Source of the DNA: Peptoniphilus phoceensis
Lineage (GTDB): Bacteria; Bacillota; Clostridia; Tissierellales; Peptoniphilaceae
Assembly (NCBI RefSeq): GCF_001517665.2
Contig: NZ_LN999809.1
Span: 484,501-548,500, forward strand
Direction: 5' to 3'
Length of the DNA: 64,000 bases
Shown piece after piece: positions 51,432-59,863 of the stretch. Under the pieces are notes generated by a model. The model saw only the letters and a program-made list of their open reading frames with translations. It searched no databases and was not told where the DNA came from. The translations under genes and the position numbers were made by a program. The stretch's first letter is position 1. The number at the start of each line of letters is the position of its first letter.

Positions 51432-53780
51432 TTACATTTGTCTAAGTTTTTTTAGAATAATTTTTTGTTCTACACTAGCAACTAATCTTCTTGTGTATTC
51501 AACAGTATCTGGATTAACTGACATTGATGTAATACCGCATTCAACTAAGAATTCAGCAAGTTCTGGATATTGACTTGGTCCTTGACCACATATTGAGCAT
51601 GTTATACCCTTTTTATTTGCTGCATCAATAATTGTTTTAAGAGCAATTTTTACAGCATCATTTCTTTCATCAAAATATCCCATATTATTTAAAATTCCAG
51701 AATCTCTATCTGCACCCATTACAAGTTGAGTTAAGTCGTTTGATCCAATAGAGAAACCGTCAACTAATTCTGCAAATTCTTCTGCTTGAAGTACAACTGC
51801 TGGAACTTCTGCCATAATCCAAATTTTAAAGTTTTTAGATTGTACAAGACCTTCTTCAGCCATAATTCCCTTAACAACTTTAAGTTCTTCAGGAGTTCTA
51901 ACAAATGGAAGCATTACAATTACATTTGTTAGACCGTATTCTTCTCTTACTTTTCTTATAGCTCTACATTCTAGTCTAAATCCTTCTTCATATTCAGGAG
52001 AAATATATCTTGAAACACCTCTCCAACCAATCATTGGATTTGCTTCGATTGGTTCAACTTCATCTCCACCTTTTAAACCTCTAAATTCATTTGTTCTAAA
52101 ATCACTTGTTCTTACAACAAGGTTTTTAGGATAAATTGCTTGTGCAACTTTGGAGATACCTTCGGCAAGTTTTTCTATCATCATATCTCCTTGACCTGTT
52201 TTTACAAGATACATAGGGTGAGCACCAATCATATTTGTGAATATGAATTCAGTTCTCATAAGACCTATTCCATCCATTGGGAGGTTTTTATATTTTTCAA
52301 TTAGTTCTGGCTCACCAAGATTCATATAAATCTTTGTAGCTGTTGTAGGGGCAAAGAGATTTCTAAGTTCGTCAAGATTAGCAATACTTGATACATTTCC
52401 TTGACTTTCAGTTTTCTTTTCTTCTTTTTCTTTAAGAACTTCACCTTCGTAAACAATACCTCTTACTGCATCAACTGTTACAGTATCACCAGTTTTAAGT
52501 GATGTTGTTGCGTTTTTAGCCCCAACTATACATGGTATTTGTAATTCTCTAGATACAATAGCAGCGTGGCAAGTTCTTCCACCTTCGTCAGTTACAACAC
52601 CAGCACATTTTCTCATAGCTGGAACCATGTCTGGGTTTGTCATTGCAGTTACTAGAACATCGCCTTCTTCAACAAGGTTTATTTCAGAAATATCCTTTAT
52701 AAGTTTAACCTTACCTCTACCAATTCCTGGAGAAGCTGGAAGTCCCTTACAAATTGTTACTAGTTTTTCTTCTTTTTCTTCACTTCCACCAAGTGTTGTA
52801 ATTGGTCTTGATTGTAGGAAATAAAATTCCTTTGTATCTGTGTCAAAACCCCATTCAGTATCTTGAACAGAGCCATAAAGTTTTTCAACTTTAAGTCCTC
52901 TTTCGATTAATGTATCAAGTTCCTTTGCTGAAAGAGCTTCTTCTGTAACTGCATCTGAACCTAAAATATCTTTTACACTTACAGTTCTAGTTCCAACACC
53001 ATTTTCGTTTTTAATTACCATGTATTCTTTTTCAGCGATATTTTTTTCTATAACTTTCTTAGTTTTTTTATCAATAATATATTCATCAGGAGTAACAATT
53101 CCAGATACAACAGCTTCACCAAGTCCATAAGATGCATTTATCATCATTTCGTCTTGGCTGTTATTTATTGGATTTGCAGTAAACATTACACCAGATTTTT
53201 CAGAATTTACCATTTTTTGAATTACAACTGATAATGCAACATCAAAGTGATCATAATTTTGTTTTTCTCTGTAATAAATTGCTCTTGATGTCCAAAGTGA
53301 TGCGAAACAATCTCTTATATGATTTAATAATTCTTCTTCACCACTAATGTGTAAGTAAGTATCTTGTTGTCCTGCAAATGATGCATCTGGTAAATCTTCA
53401 GCAGTGGCAGAGGATCTTACTGCAACTTCAGGATCTTTTACGCCAATATTTTCAGAAAATTCTCTATAAGCTCTTAAAATTTCTTCCTCAAGTTCTGGAT
53501 CAAAATCTTTTTCCTTGATTTTCTTTTGGATTTCTTTTGAAGCATTAGTTAAGTCATCAACATTTTCTACGTCAACAGCTTCCATTAAAAATTTTACAAC
53601 TTCATCTAATTCTGCGTATTTAATAAATTTAGTGTAAGCTTCTGCTGTTACACAAAATCCTGGAGGCACTGGTAGACCAAAACTAGTTAGTTCTCCTAGA
53701 TTTGCTCCCTTTCCTCCAACAATTCCTACATCCTTTTTACCAATTTCATCAAACCATTTAATATAATTATACTTAGACAT
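51432..53780 (-). CDS. ppsA: Phosphoenolpyruvate synthase
   Basis: 782 residues. An ATP-grasp nucleotide-binding domain (VGGKGANLGELTSFGLPVPPGF, AVRSSATAEDLPDASFAGQQDTYL) is followed by the swivelling phosphohistidine domain (GGRTCHAAIVSREL, the His being phosphorylated) and the PEP/pyruvate-binding barrel (LVVRTSDFRTNEFRGLKGG, SIGSNDLTQL, CGQGPSQYPELAEFL). Normal family length. It converts pyruvate and ATP to PEP, AMP and phosphate for gluconeogenesis. Transcribed alone from the promoter at 53806-53833. Confidence 0.95.
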   Translation of the reverse strand: MSKYNYIKWFDEIGKKDVGIVGGKGANLGELTSFGLPVPPGFCVTAEAYTKFIKYAELDEVVKFLMEAVDVENVDDLTNASKEIQKKIKEKDFDPELEEEILRAYREFSENIGVKDPEVAVRSSATAEDLPDASFAGQQDTYLHISGEEELLNHIRDCFASLWTSRAIYYREKQNYDHFDVALSVVIQKMVNSEKSGVMFTANPINNSQDEMMINASYGLGEAVVSGIVTPDEYIIDKKTKKVIEKNIAEKEYMVIKNENGVGTRTVSVKDILGSDAVTEEALSAKELDTLIERGLKVEKLYGSVQDTEWGFDTDTKEFYFLQSRPITTLGGSEEKEEKLVTICKGLPASPGIGRGKVKLIKDISEINLVEEGDVLVTAMTNPDMVPAMRKCAGVVTDEGGRTCHAAIVSRELQIPCIVGAKNATTSLKTGDTVTVDAVRGIVYEGEVLKEKEEKKTESQGNVSSIANLDELRNLFAPTTATKIYMNLGEPELIEKYKNLPMDGIGLMRTEFIFTNMIGAHPMYLVKTGQGDMMIEKLAEGISKVAQAIYPKNLVVRTSDFRTNEFRGLKGGDEVEPIEANPMIGWRGVSRYISPEYEEGFRLECRAIRKVREEYGLTNVIVMLPFVRTPEELKVVKGIMAEEGLVQSKNFKIWIMAEVPAVVLQAEEFAELVDGFSIGSNDLTQLVMGADRDSGILNNMGYFDERNDAVKIALKTIIDAANKKGITCSICGQGPSQYPELAEFLVECGITSMSVNPDTVEYTRRLVASVEQKIILKKLRQM

Positions 53781-53805
53781 AAGTTCCTCCTTATTCGATA
53801 AAAAT

Positions 53806-53833
53806 ATTATAACACATTTATTATATATGTCAC
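53806..53833 (-). promoter_or_regulatory. Promoter of ppsA
   Basis: Minus strand: -35 GTGACA (53828-53833), 16 bp, -10 TATAAT (53806-53811) with TG one base before (extended). Confidence 0.75.
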
Positions 53834-53834
53834 A

Positions 53835-54368
53835 CTATTTTTTTAAAGATTTTCTAAGTTCATCAATTGACATTGTCGAAACATGTTCTCTATCCACATC
53901 AAGTTTATCTACAAGATTATATATCTCTTCCATACTTTGAGCTTCTATTTCAACATAAGGCTTTGGATAAGTAAATTTATCCCAAGTATCAATATCAATT
54001 ATAAAATTCTTATAAGAATATTTTCTTCTATTTTTATAACCAGTGTGATAAATATCATATCCCAAACACTTTAGAATATTAATTAAATCTTCTTCACTAC
54101 TTATTTCAGTTGTGTGTTCTATATTGTCTCTAACTTTAAAATCAGAAATATTTTCCTTAAATGTAAAATATTTTTTCTCACCTTCAAGTGACTTAGTTAT
54201 CCTAATTCTTAAATAACCTTTCTTTTTATATATTTTATGAGCAGTAGAATTTACTGTAATATTTGTCTGATCTTCTTCCTTAATAAAAACTCCACCAAGT
54301 TTTAATAATTTATTTTCAAAATCTTCTATATCAATATCAAGAAGCTTAACTTCAATTTCTCTTTCCAT
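53835..54368 (-). CDS. CYTH-domain protein (class IV adenylate cyclase / triphosphatase-like)
   Basis: 177 residues opening with EREIEVKLL, the E-x-E-x-K signature that binds divalent metal and triphosphate in the CYTH tunnel fold, followed by alternating charged strands (YLRIRITKS, KYFTFKE, IDIDTWDKF, PYVEIEAQS). The family includes thiamine triphosphatases, inorganic triphosphatases and CyaB cyclases; the substrate cannot be chosen from sequence. It starts one base inside the stop of the upstream phosphoesterase, behind GAGGAGG. Confidence 0.85.
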   Translation of the reverse strand: MEREIEVKLLDIDIEDFENKLLKLGGVFIKEEDQTNITVNSTAHKIYKKKGYLRIRITKSLEGEKKYFTFKENISDFKVRDNIEHTTEISSEEDLINILKCLGYDIYHTGYKNRRKYSYKNFIIDIDTWDKFTYPKPYVEIEAQSMEEIYNLVDKLDVDREHVSTMSIDELRKSLKK

Positions 54369-55051
54369 TAGTCCTCCTCAAGTTTCTTTAACTTAAAATT
54401 CAAAAAATCACTTGCTACAAAATGATAATCAACGCCCATCAAATCACCTTCAAAGGAATATTTGTGACCCTTACCATGAAGATGGCCGTATACGCACTTT
54501 TCTACCTTGTAATCTGCAAGAGTTTGTGAAAATTCATTTACTCCCAAATCCTGATTAAAGGGTGGATAATGTATCATTGCTATTATTTTTTTATTAACAC
54601 ATGTATCTAAAGAATTTTTTAATCTTTGAACTTCTCTTAAATAAATTTTTTCATCGTCTTCTGAAAATTCAAAGGAATCTCGTGATGCCCAGCCTCTTGT
54701 ACCACAAATTGAATAGTCTTTATATTCAAAAGAATTGTTGTGAAGAAAATGTATGCTCTTAAAATCTAAATTATTCATCTTGTTTAAAGAAGACCACCAA
54801 TAATCGTGATTGCCCTTAGAAATTATCTTTATTCCTGGGAGTTCATCTATCCTTTTTAAATCAAAAGCAGCAGTCCCAAGTTTAAGGGCCCAAGAAATAT
54901 CTCCTGGCAATAGAACAAGATCATCTTCTTTAACTACTTCCCTCCAATTTTCAATTATTTTTTCTTCGTGATTTTCCCAATTATCACCAAAAATATTCAT
55001 GGGTTTCTCTTCTGTATAATCGAAGTGAAGATCTCCAATTGCGAATATCAT
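54368..55051 (-). CDS. Calcineurin-type metallophosphoesterase
   Basis: About 227 residues with IGDLHFD, LLPGDISWA, KGNHDYWW, MIHYPP and VYGHLHG, the complete dimetal phosphoesterase set. The family member is of the small stand-alone type; the substrate is unknown. The start chosen is ATG at 55051 after GAGGTGTTT; GTG at 55057 is in frame. It lies between yhaN-like and CYTH genes, overlapping the latter by one base. Confidence 0.88.
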   Translation of the reverse strand: MIFAIGDLHFDYTEEKPMNIFGDNWENHEEKIIENWREVVKEDDLVLLPGDISWALKLGTAAFDLKRIDELPGIKIISKGNHDYWWSSLNKMNNLDFKSIHFLHNNSFEYKDYSICGTRGWASRDSFEFSEDDEKIYLREVQRLKNSLDTCVNKKIIAMIHYPPFNQDLGVNEFSQTLADYKVEKCVYGHLHGKGHKYSFEGDLMGVDYHFVASDFLNFKLKKLEED

Positions 55052-55058
55052 AAACACC

Positions 55059-57305
55059 TCAAAGTTTTATTAATTTATATGTCATATTATTTTTATCTAA
55101 AATATCTTTTTCTCTATTTGAACTTGCAAATATTAGAACTTGTTCTTCATCTTGCAAAATTTCCAATGTGTTTTTAAGTCTATCATCGTCATAAGAATCA
55201 AAATGACTATCAAGCACAATCGGAATTTTTTTATCGGTTATTATTTTTGAAACGGCCAATCTAAAAGCAAGATAAATTTGATCTAGTGTTCCAATACTTA
55301 AACTTTCCAAATCAATATAATCACTTATGCTTTTATCATAAACCCTAATAGCTAAACTGTCATCTATTAATATCTCACTGTACTTATTGTCTGTAATTAA
55401 GCTTAGATAATTTGAAATTTCATTTTTCAAAATAGGAAGGGTACTTCTTCTTTTGGATTTCATAAAATTTTCAATTTTTTCTATTGAAATCTCCAGTAAT
55501 TTCTTTCTATAATCAAGTTCTTCTAGTTTTCTATTTAATTCAAAAGTTTTCTCTTCCAAAATTCTTAATTTTTCTAATGAATCTTCTAATGTTCTTAGAC
55601 TTCCTTCTAAATTAGAAATTTCTCTTTTTGTTGTAGAAATATCTTTTGATATCTCTTCAATTGAACTCTTCTTATAAATCTCACCACTTAGGCTTTCTTT
55701 TTCAAGTTCATCTATTCTATATCTGTATTCACTTGATCTATCATCACTCTTATTTCTTTTATCATGAAAAACTTCTTTTAAATCTTTTATATTTTTTACC
55801 TTATATTTTTCAAAGATTATTTCAAGTTCTCTCTCATAATCAATGATTTTTTTCTTAATTTCTTCTATTTCAAATAAGTTTTTTTCTTTAAGCTGGTCAT
55901 TGTACTCATTTTTAGATTTATTTTTTAAGTTTTCTTCTACCTTTAAATCCAAAATTTGTCCAAGCTCTCTTGAATCTTTTGCATTGTATTTTAATAGAAT
56001 ATCTTTGATCTCTTTATCAAACTCTTTTTTTATAAAAGTTTTATCTCTTGATTTCTTTTTAAAATCATTGAGCTTTCTATTTAATCTCTCTAATAGATCC
56101 TTATTTTCCCTAAATTTTACAAACCTAAAATAAGAATAAGTAAAAAATAAGACAGAAAAAATGGAAATAAAATATTTTTTATAATGGATTGATGCAATTA
56201 TAATTCCAATAGCTATAATAAAGCTTGAAATAAATTTTATGAGATACTTCATTATCTCTATATTAAGACTTTTTATATCCCTGGAAATAATTTCTATTTC
56301 TTTTGAAAAATTATTTTCATTTAATACAAAAAGTTCCCTGTTTATCTCCTTATATCTCTTATAATCATTTTCCAAATCTTTGTCTACTTCAAACTTTTCT
56401 CCTTCTAATGATATCAAATCATCAAGTTTACTAGAATAAATTCCCAAAGATTTATTTAACTCAATAGCTTCTTCAAGATCTGTTAAATTGTATTTATTTT
56501 CATTAGAATTATTATTTTCAATTTCATTTAATTCTTTTCTTAAATTCTCTAATTCGAAAATTTTTCTACCTCGAAGCTTATCTTCTAAGTCCTTTAACTT
56601 TTCCTTTGCTTTTTTATATTCATCAGTAGACTTATTATAAGAATCTTTTAGGCTTATATAGTTTATTTTCTCAAGAGAAATTTTATCTAATTCTTCTGTG
56701 AGTCTTCCTATTTCAGAAGTCTTTCTTCTTTTGTTTCCCAGTTTATAGAGATCATCATTCATTTTGTCGACGACTTTATTTAAATCAATATTTTCATCTT
56801 CCGAAACAGAAAAATTATCGATTCTATTTTTTAACTCTTCTCCAGCTTCATTTTCTATTTGGCTTAATCTTTGAGAAATAAAAAAAGAAGACTTATAAAT
56901 TTTTCTATTTATATCAAAAAAAAGTATGCCAGGTTGAGGAATTCTAGAATTTAAATAATTTTTATCGTCAAAGGAAAAGTCTTCACCAGTTTCAATATTC
57001 ACTATAGAAATTTCGTCTTTATCAAAATCTCGGCTTATTCTATATTCCTTATCTTCATCTTTAAGGATAATATAACCCTTATATAAATTAGATCCCCAAG
57101 GTCTTGATTTCTCAAAAAGGTCATCTCTTATCTTTCTTGCCAAAGAGTCTTTGCTAAATCCATAAAAAATACCATCTATAAAATTAACAATAGTGGATTT
57201 TCCCCTTTCATTTTCACCAAAAATTAAATTTATTCCTCTGTGAAGCTCAATTGTTTTATTTTCAAACTTAGCAAAATTTAAAAGTCCTAATTCTTCAAAT
57301 ATCAT
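55059..57305 (-). CDS. yhaN: YhaN-like Rad50/SMC-family ATPase with central membrane segment
   Basis: About 748 residues: N-terminal ATPase lobe with Walker A GENERGKST (30-38), coiled coil, then two hydrophobic helices near 355-400 (SSFIIAIGIIIASI and FISIFSVLFFTYSYF), more coiled coil, and the C-terminal lobe with signature LSIGTLDQIYLAF (about 665) and Walker B IPIVLDSHFDSYDDDRL (about 693). After the Walker B Asp stands Ser where relatives have a second acidic residue. Hydrophobic centre and pairing with yhaO match the YhaN family. The ATG at 57305 after TTGGAG is better than earlier in-frame starts inside yhaO. Confidence 0.85.
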   Translation of the reverse strand: MIFEELGLLNFAKFENKTIELHRGINLIFGENERGKSTIVNFIDGIFYGFSKDSLARKIRDDLFEKSRPWGSNLYKGYIILKDEDKEYRISRDFDKDEISIVNIETGEDFSFDDKNYLNSRIPQPGILFFDINRKIYKSSFFISQRLSQIENEAGEELKNRIDNFSVSEDENIDLNKVVDKMNDDLYKLGNKRRKTSEIGRLTEELDKISLEKINYISLKDSYNKSTDEYKKAKEKLKDLEDKLRGRKIFELENLRKELNEIENNNSNENKYNLTDLEEAIELNKSLGIYSSKLDDLISLEGEKFEVDKDLENDYKRYKEINRELFVLNENNFSKEIEIISRDIKSLNIEIMKYLIKFISSFIIAIGIIIASIHYKKYFISIFSVLFFTYSYFRFVKFRENKDLLERLNRKLNDFKKKSRDKTFIKKEFDKEIKDILLKYNAKDSRELGQILDLKVEENLKNKSKNEYNDQLKEKNLFEIEEIKKKIIDYERELEIIFEKYKVKNIKDLKEVFHDKRNKSDDRSSEYRYRIDELEKESLSGEIYKKSSIEEISKDISTTKREISNLEGSLRTLEDSLEKLRILEEKTFELNRKLEELDYRKKLLEISIEKIENFMKSKRRSTLPILKNEISNYLSLITDNKYSEILIDDSLAIRVYDKSISDYIDLESLSIGTLDQIYLAFRLAVSKIITDKKIPIVLDSHFDSYDDDRLKNTLEILQDEEQVLIFASSNREKDILDKNNMTYKLIKL

Positions 57306-58314
57306 AATATTGCTCCAAAATATACTTTTTTGACAATTCTCTAGCATCACTTTCTATTTGGCTATTTGAAAAATTCCCTAAAAGATCTAATATAAATTCA
57401 TCTTTGATCTTAATTTCAGAATCATCTTCACTAATATTATTTATAATTTCAAAATAGAAAACAGATAAATTTTCTCTTAGAAAATTTTCTAAATCCAGTG
57501 AGTGCTTATTATTTCCAGATAAATTTATTCTGTATAAATTATTCTTTTCAATTTTCTCTTGTATTAGTGATAAAATTTCAGAAAATGTCATTTCATTAGT
57601 AACTTTTATCTCTAAACTTATAAATTCTCTCTTAGAAAAATTTTTAAATTCAATAATCTTTTTATTATCATCTAAAAATATAATTCCTCTTTTTCCTTTG
57701 TCTTTAAAAGAAAGTGGAATTAAAGATCCTGAATAATAAGTGTTTTCTAATACTTTTTCTCTTTTATGAATATGACCAAGTGCCACATAATTAAATTTTT
57801 TAAGGAATTCTATATCTAAAGGCAAGTATCTTTCGTCTTTTAAATCTGAATGAAATAATCCTATATTTATAAATTTTTCATCTAAATCTAATTCTTTAAA
57901 ATCCCTTTTAAAAGAATAATTGTCATAAGATATACCATATATTCTTGTATTTAGTTCACTCAGTTCAAAATAGTCTAGTTCATTTTTGAAAAAATATAAA
58001 TTATCTGGTAATTCTACTTTTAAAAATAGATTATCTCCTGAAAGATAATCATGATTTCCAAAGGCAAGAAAAACTTTTGCTCTTACACATTTAATTAAGT
58101 CCAAAAATCTATTCAAATCTTTCAAATTAAAAAATTCTCTTTCGAATAAATCTCCAGCAATCAAAATAATATCTGCGTCAACTTCATTTGAAAAATCAAA
58201 AAGTTCGCCCAAGGCTCTCCATCCATCTTCCAACAGCTTATTTGAAACTTCAAGTGGAAGACTGCCCTTATAAAATTTTTTTAAATGCAAATCACCAGTG
58301 TGAATTATTTTCAT
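57295..58314 (-). CDS. yhaO: YhaO-like DNA repair exonuclease (Mre11/SbcD family)
   Basis: 339-residue calcineurin-type nuclease with TGDLHL, LIAGDLFER, FGNHDYL, LFHSD and LGHIHKRE. The C-terminal 100 residues form the small accessory domain that contacts the ATPase partner. It precedes and overlaps the yhaN-like gene by 11 bases, the usual YhaO-YhaN pairing. It is the second Mre11-type nuclease in the window; the other follows recA. A GGTGATAAG site precedes the ATG. Confidence 0.87.
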   Translation of the reverse strand: MKIIHTGDLHLKKFYKGSLPLEVSNKLLEDGWRALGELFDFSNEVDADIILIAGDLFEREFFNLKDLNRFLDLIKCVRAKVFLAFGNHDYLSGDNLFLKVELPDNLYFFKNELDYFELSELNTRIYGISYDNYSFKRDFKELDLDEKFINIGLFHSDLKDERYLPLDIEFLKKFNYVALGHIHKREKVLENTYYSGSLIPLSFKDKGKRGIIFLDDNKKIIEFKNFSKREFISLEIKVTNEMTFSEILSLIQEKIEKNNLYRINLSGNNKHSLDLENFLRENLSVFYFEIINNISEDDSEIKIKDEFILDLLGNFSNSQIESDARELSKKYILEQYYDI

Positions 58315-58329
58315 CTTATCACCAAAATA

Positions 58330-58338
58330 ATTATATCA
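58330..58338 (-). promoter_or_regulatory. Extended -10 of the yhaO-yhaN-phosphoesterase-CYTH unit
   Basis: Minus strand TGATATAAT, about 16 bases ahead of the yhaO start; no clear -35. The predicted leader is very short. Confidence 0.5.
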
Positions 58339-58353
58339 CAGTTTAAAATCAAA

Positions 58354-58383
58354 AAAAGAGTCTCCATATTTGGAAACTCTTTT
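58354..58383 (-). terminator. Terminator of the ybaK-to-isochorismatase operon
   Basis: On the minus strand AAAGAGTTTCC pairs with GGAGACTCTTT (one mismatch), loop of 6-8 nt, followed by seven T. It lies just past the isochorismatase-like stop at 58391. Confidence 0.8.
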
Positions 58384-58390
58384 ATTAATA

Positions 58391-58942
58391 TTAGATTATT
58401 AATTTTTGGATTTTCTTAAATTCGTCTGTTCCAGCTATTCCTGCTAGATCAAATAATATTGTTTCAGTATTGGAAATAACAGCTCCCACTTCTCTTAGAA
58501 GTTCGATGCCATTTTTAGAATTTTTTTCAGTTCTTGATCCCAATGCATCTACAGCAACAAAAACATCATATCCCGCTTCAACAAGGGATCTAACAGTTTG
58601 AAAAACACAAATATGAGTTTCCATACCACAAAGGACAACTTGTTTCTTAGCTAATCTTTCGAATTCTTTTTTTATATCTTCATCTCCATAGGAATTAAAA
58701 GTAAGTTTAGGAAATTCTTCCTTATCCTTTAATGGAGCTTTTACTTCTTCATTTGTATAACCAAGACCCTTAGGATATTGGACCGTATAAATTGCTTCTG
58801 CATTAATTATATTTGCTAAATTAGCTAGTACAGTAGAGTTTTTTATAATTTCATCGCTATTATACATAGCTTTTAACAATTTATCCTGAATGTCTACAAA
58901 TACAAAAACAACATCATCTCTATTTAAGTGAAAATTCTTCAT
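58391..58942 (-). CDS. Isochorismatase-family cysteine hydrolase
   Basis: 183 residues of the YcaC/nicotinamidase-like fold: catalytic Asp in FVFVDIQDKLL, Lys in KAPLKDKEEF or nearby, and nucleophile Cys in VVLCGMETHICVFQTVRSL followed by GYDVFVAVDALGSRTEKN. The cis-peptide and Cys are intact, so it is probably an active hydrolase; the substrate is not known. It is the last gene of an operon with a PfkB-like protein and phosphoglucomutase. Confidence 0.87.
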   Translation of the reverse strand: MKNFHLNRDDVVFVFVDIQDKLLKAMYNSDEIIKNSTVLANLANIINAEAIYTVQYPKGLGYTNEEVKAPLKDKEEFPKLTFNSYGDEDIKKEFERLAKKQVVLCGMETHICVFQTVRSLVEAGYDVFVAVDALGSRTEKNSKNGIELLREVGAVISNTETILFDLAGIAGTDEFKKIQKLII

Positions 58943-58950
58943 TCTTCCTC

Positions 58951-59859
58951 CTAAATTTCTTCAACCTCTACGCTACTCATTAATTTCTTTATAGCACTCA
59001 TTTCAATTTTATCTTTATCAACAAAATTTTCCCATACTCCACATGAGATTGCAAGTTTTATTGAAGTTATAAAATCATAATCTCTATCTATTGCTATTGC
59101 TAGCCCTGCTAGAGATAAACTTGTATCAAATTTTTCAGTTAAGATCTTTTTTTCTAGCTTGTCCTTATTTATATAAGCTCTATAATTCTTATCTTCTGTG
59201 GAAATTATTGTAGCTCTTTTACTATTTACAAAAACTATTTTAGTTCCAGCTTCAATAAATTTCTTATTATATTCAATTACCTCACCTGTGTAGTTTATTT
59301 TCTTATTTTTTTCTATGTCCTTTTTATCAAACATCAAAATATATGGGTTGGTATTTTTTACATCTTCAAGATTTTTTGGATTAACTGCAACTTTTATATT
59401 GTTTTTGTAACATATTTTTACAAGTTTCTCATAAATATTTTCATCAAGACCCTTTAAATCAATTTGGGGAATTACAGCAATTTTTTTTTTAAATAAAGAC
59501 CTTTCAAAGGAATTTAAAATATATGATCTGTCTTCCATCGTTATCCTAGGGTCTTCAGTCCTATAAATTGTATTTTGATTTTCAGATTTTATTAAAACTT
59601 CTTCGACATTTTCATCTTTTAAGCTAGTAAAATTAACATCAATAGCTAACTGACTCAAGGCAAGAGCAATTTCCTTTCCCCTATTATTCCCCTTCAACAT
59701 AAAAACTTCAGAATCTACTCCAAGTTTTTTTGAAAATAAGGACATATAAATTCCATGTCCGCTAGGATAAATTTGAGATTTTTCTATGATGTTCTCAGAA
59801 TCACTTTTTAAATTAAATTCTCTTACAATCTTTGGGTTAAAGTCACAAAATAGTATCAT
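58951..59859 (-). CDS. PfkB-like (1-phosphofructokinase-type) protein, active site degenerate
   Basis: 302 residues with the FruK/LacC-type fold: CDFNPKIVREFNL at the start, PSGHGIYMSLFSKKLGVDSEVFMLKG replacing the usual GGKGINVA pattern, and a C-terminal SLSLAGLAIAI helix. The catalytic Asp (245) is present, but the GAGDS anion hole reads EKFDTS, lacking both glycines. Kinase activity is therefore doubtful; it may be regulatory or have a different chemistry. It lies between pgcA and the isochorismatase-like gene, 4 and 8 bases from them. Confidence 0.72.
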   Translation of the reverse strand: MILFCDFNPKIVREFNLKSDSENIIEKSQIYPSGHGIYMSLFSKKLGVDSEVFMLKGNNRGKEIALALSQLAIDVNFTSLKDENVEEVLIKSENQNTIYRTEDPRITMEDRSYILNSFERSLFKKKIAVIPQIDLKGLDENIYEKLVKICYKNNIKVAVNPKNLEDVKNTNPYILMFDKKDIEKNKKINYTGEVIEYNKKFIEAGTKIVFVNSKRATIISTEDKNYRAYINKDKLEKKILTEKFDTSLSLAGLAIAIDRDYDFITSIKLAISCGVWENFVDKDKIEMSAIKKLMSSVEVEEI

Positions 59860-59863
59860 TTTT

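Noticed and set aside
58951-59859. Naming the PfkB-like gene fruK
   Set aside because: The substrate and anion-hole motifs are altered and there is no fructose PTS gene nearby.
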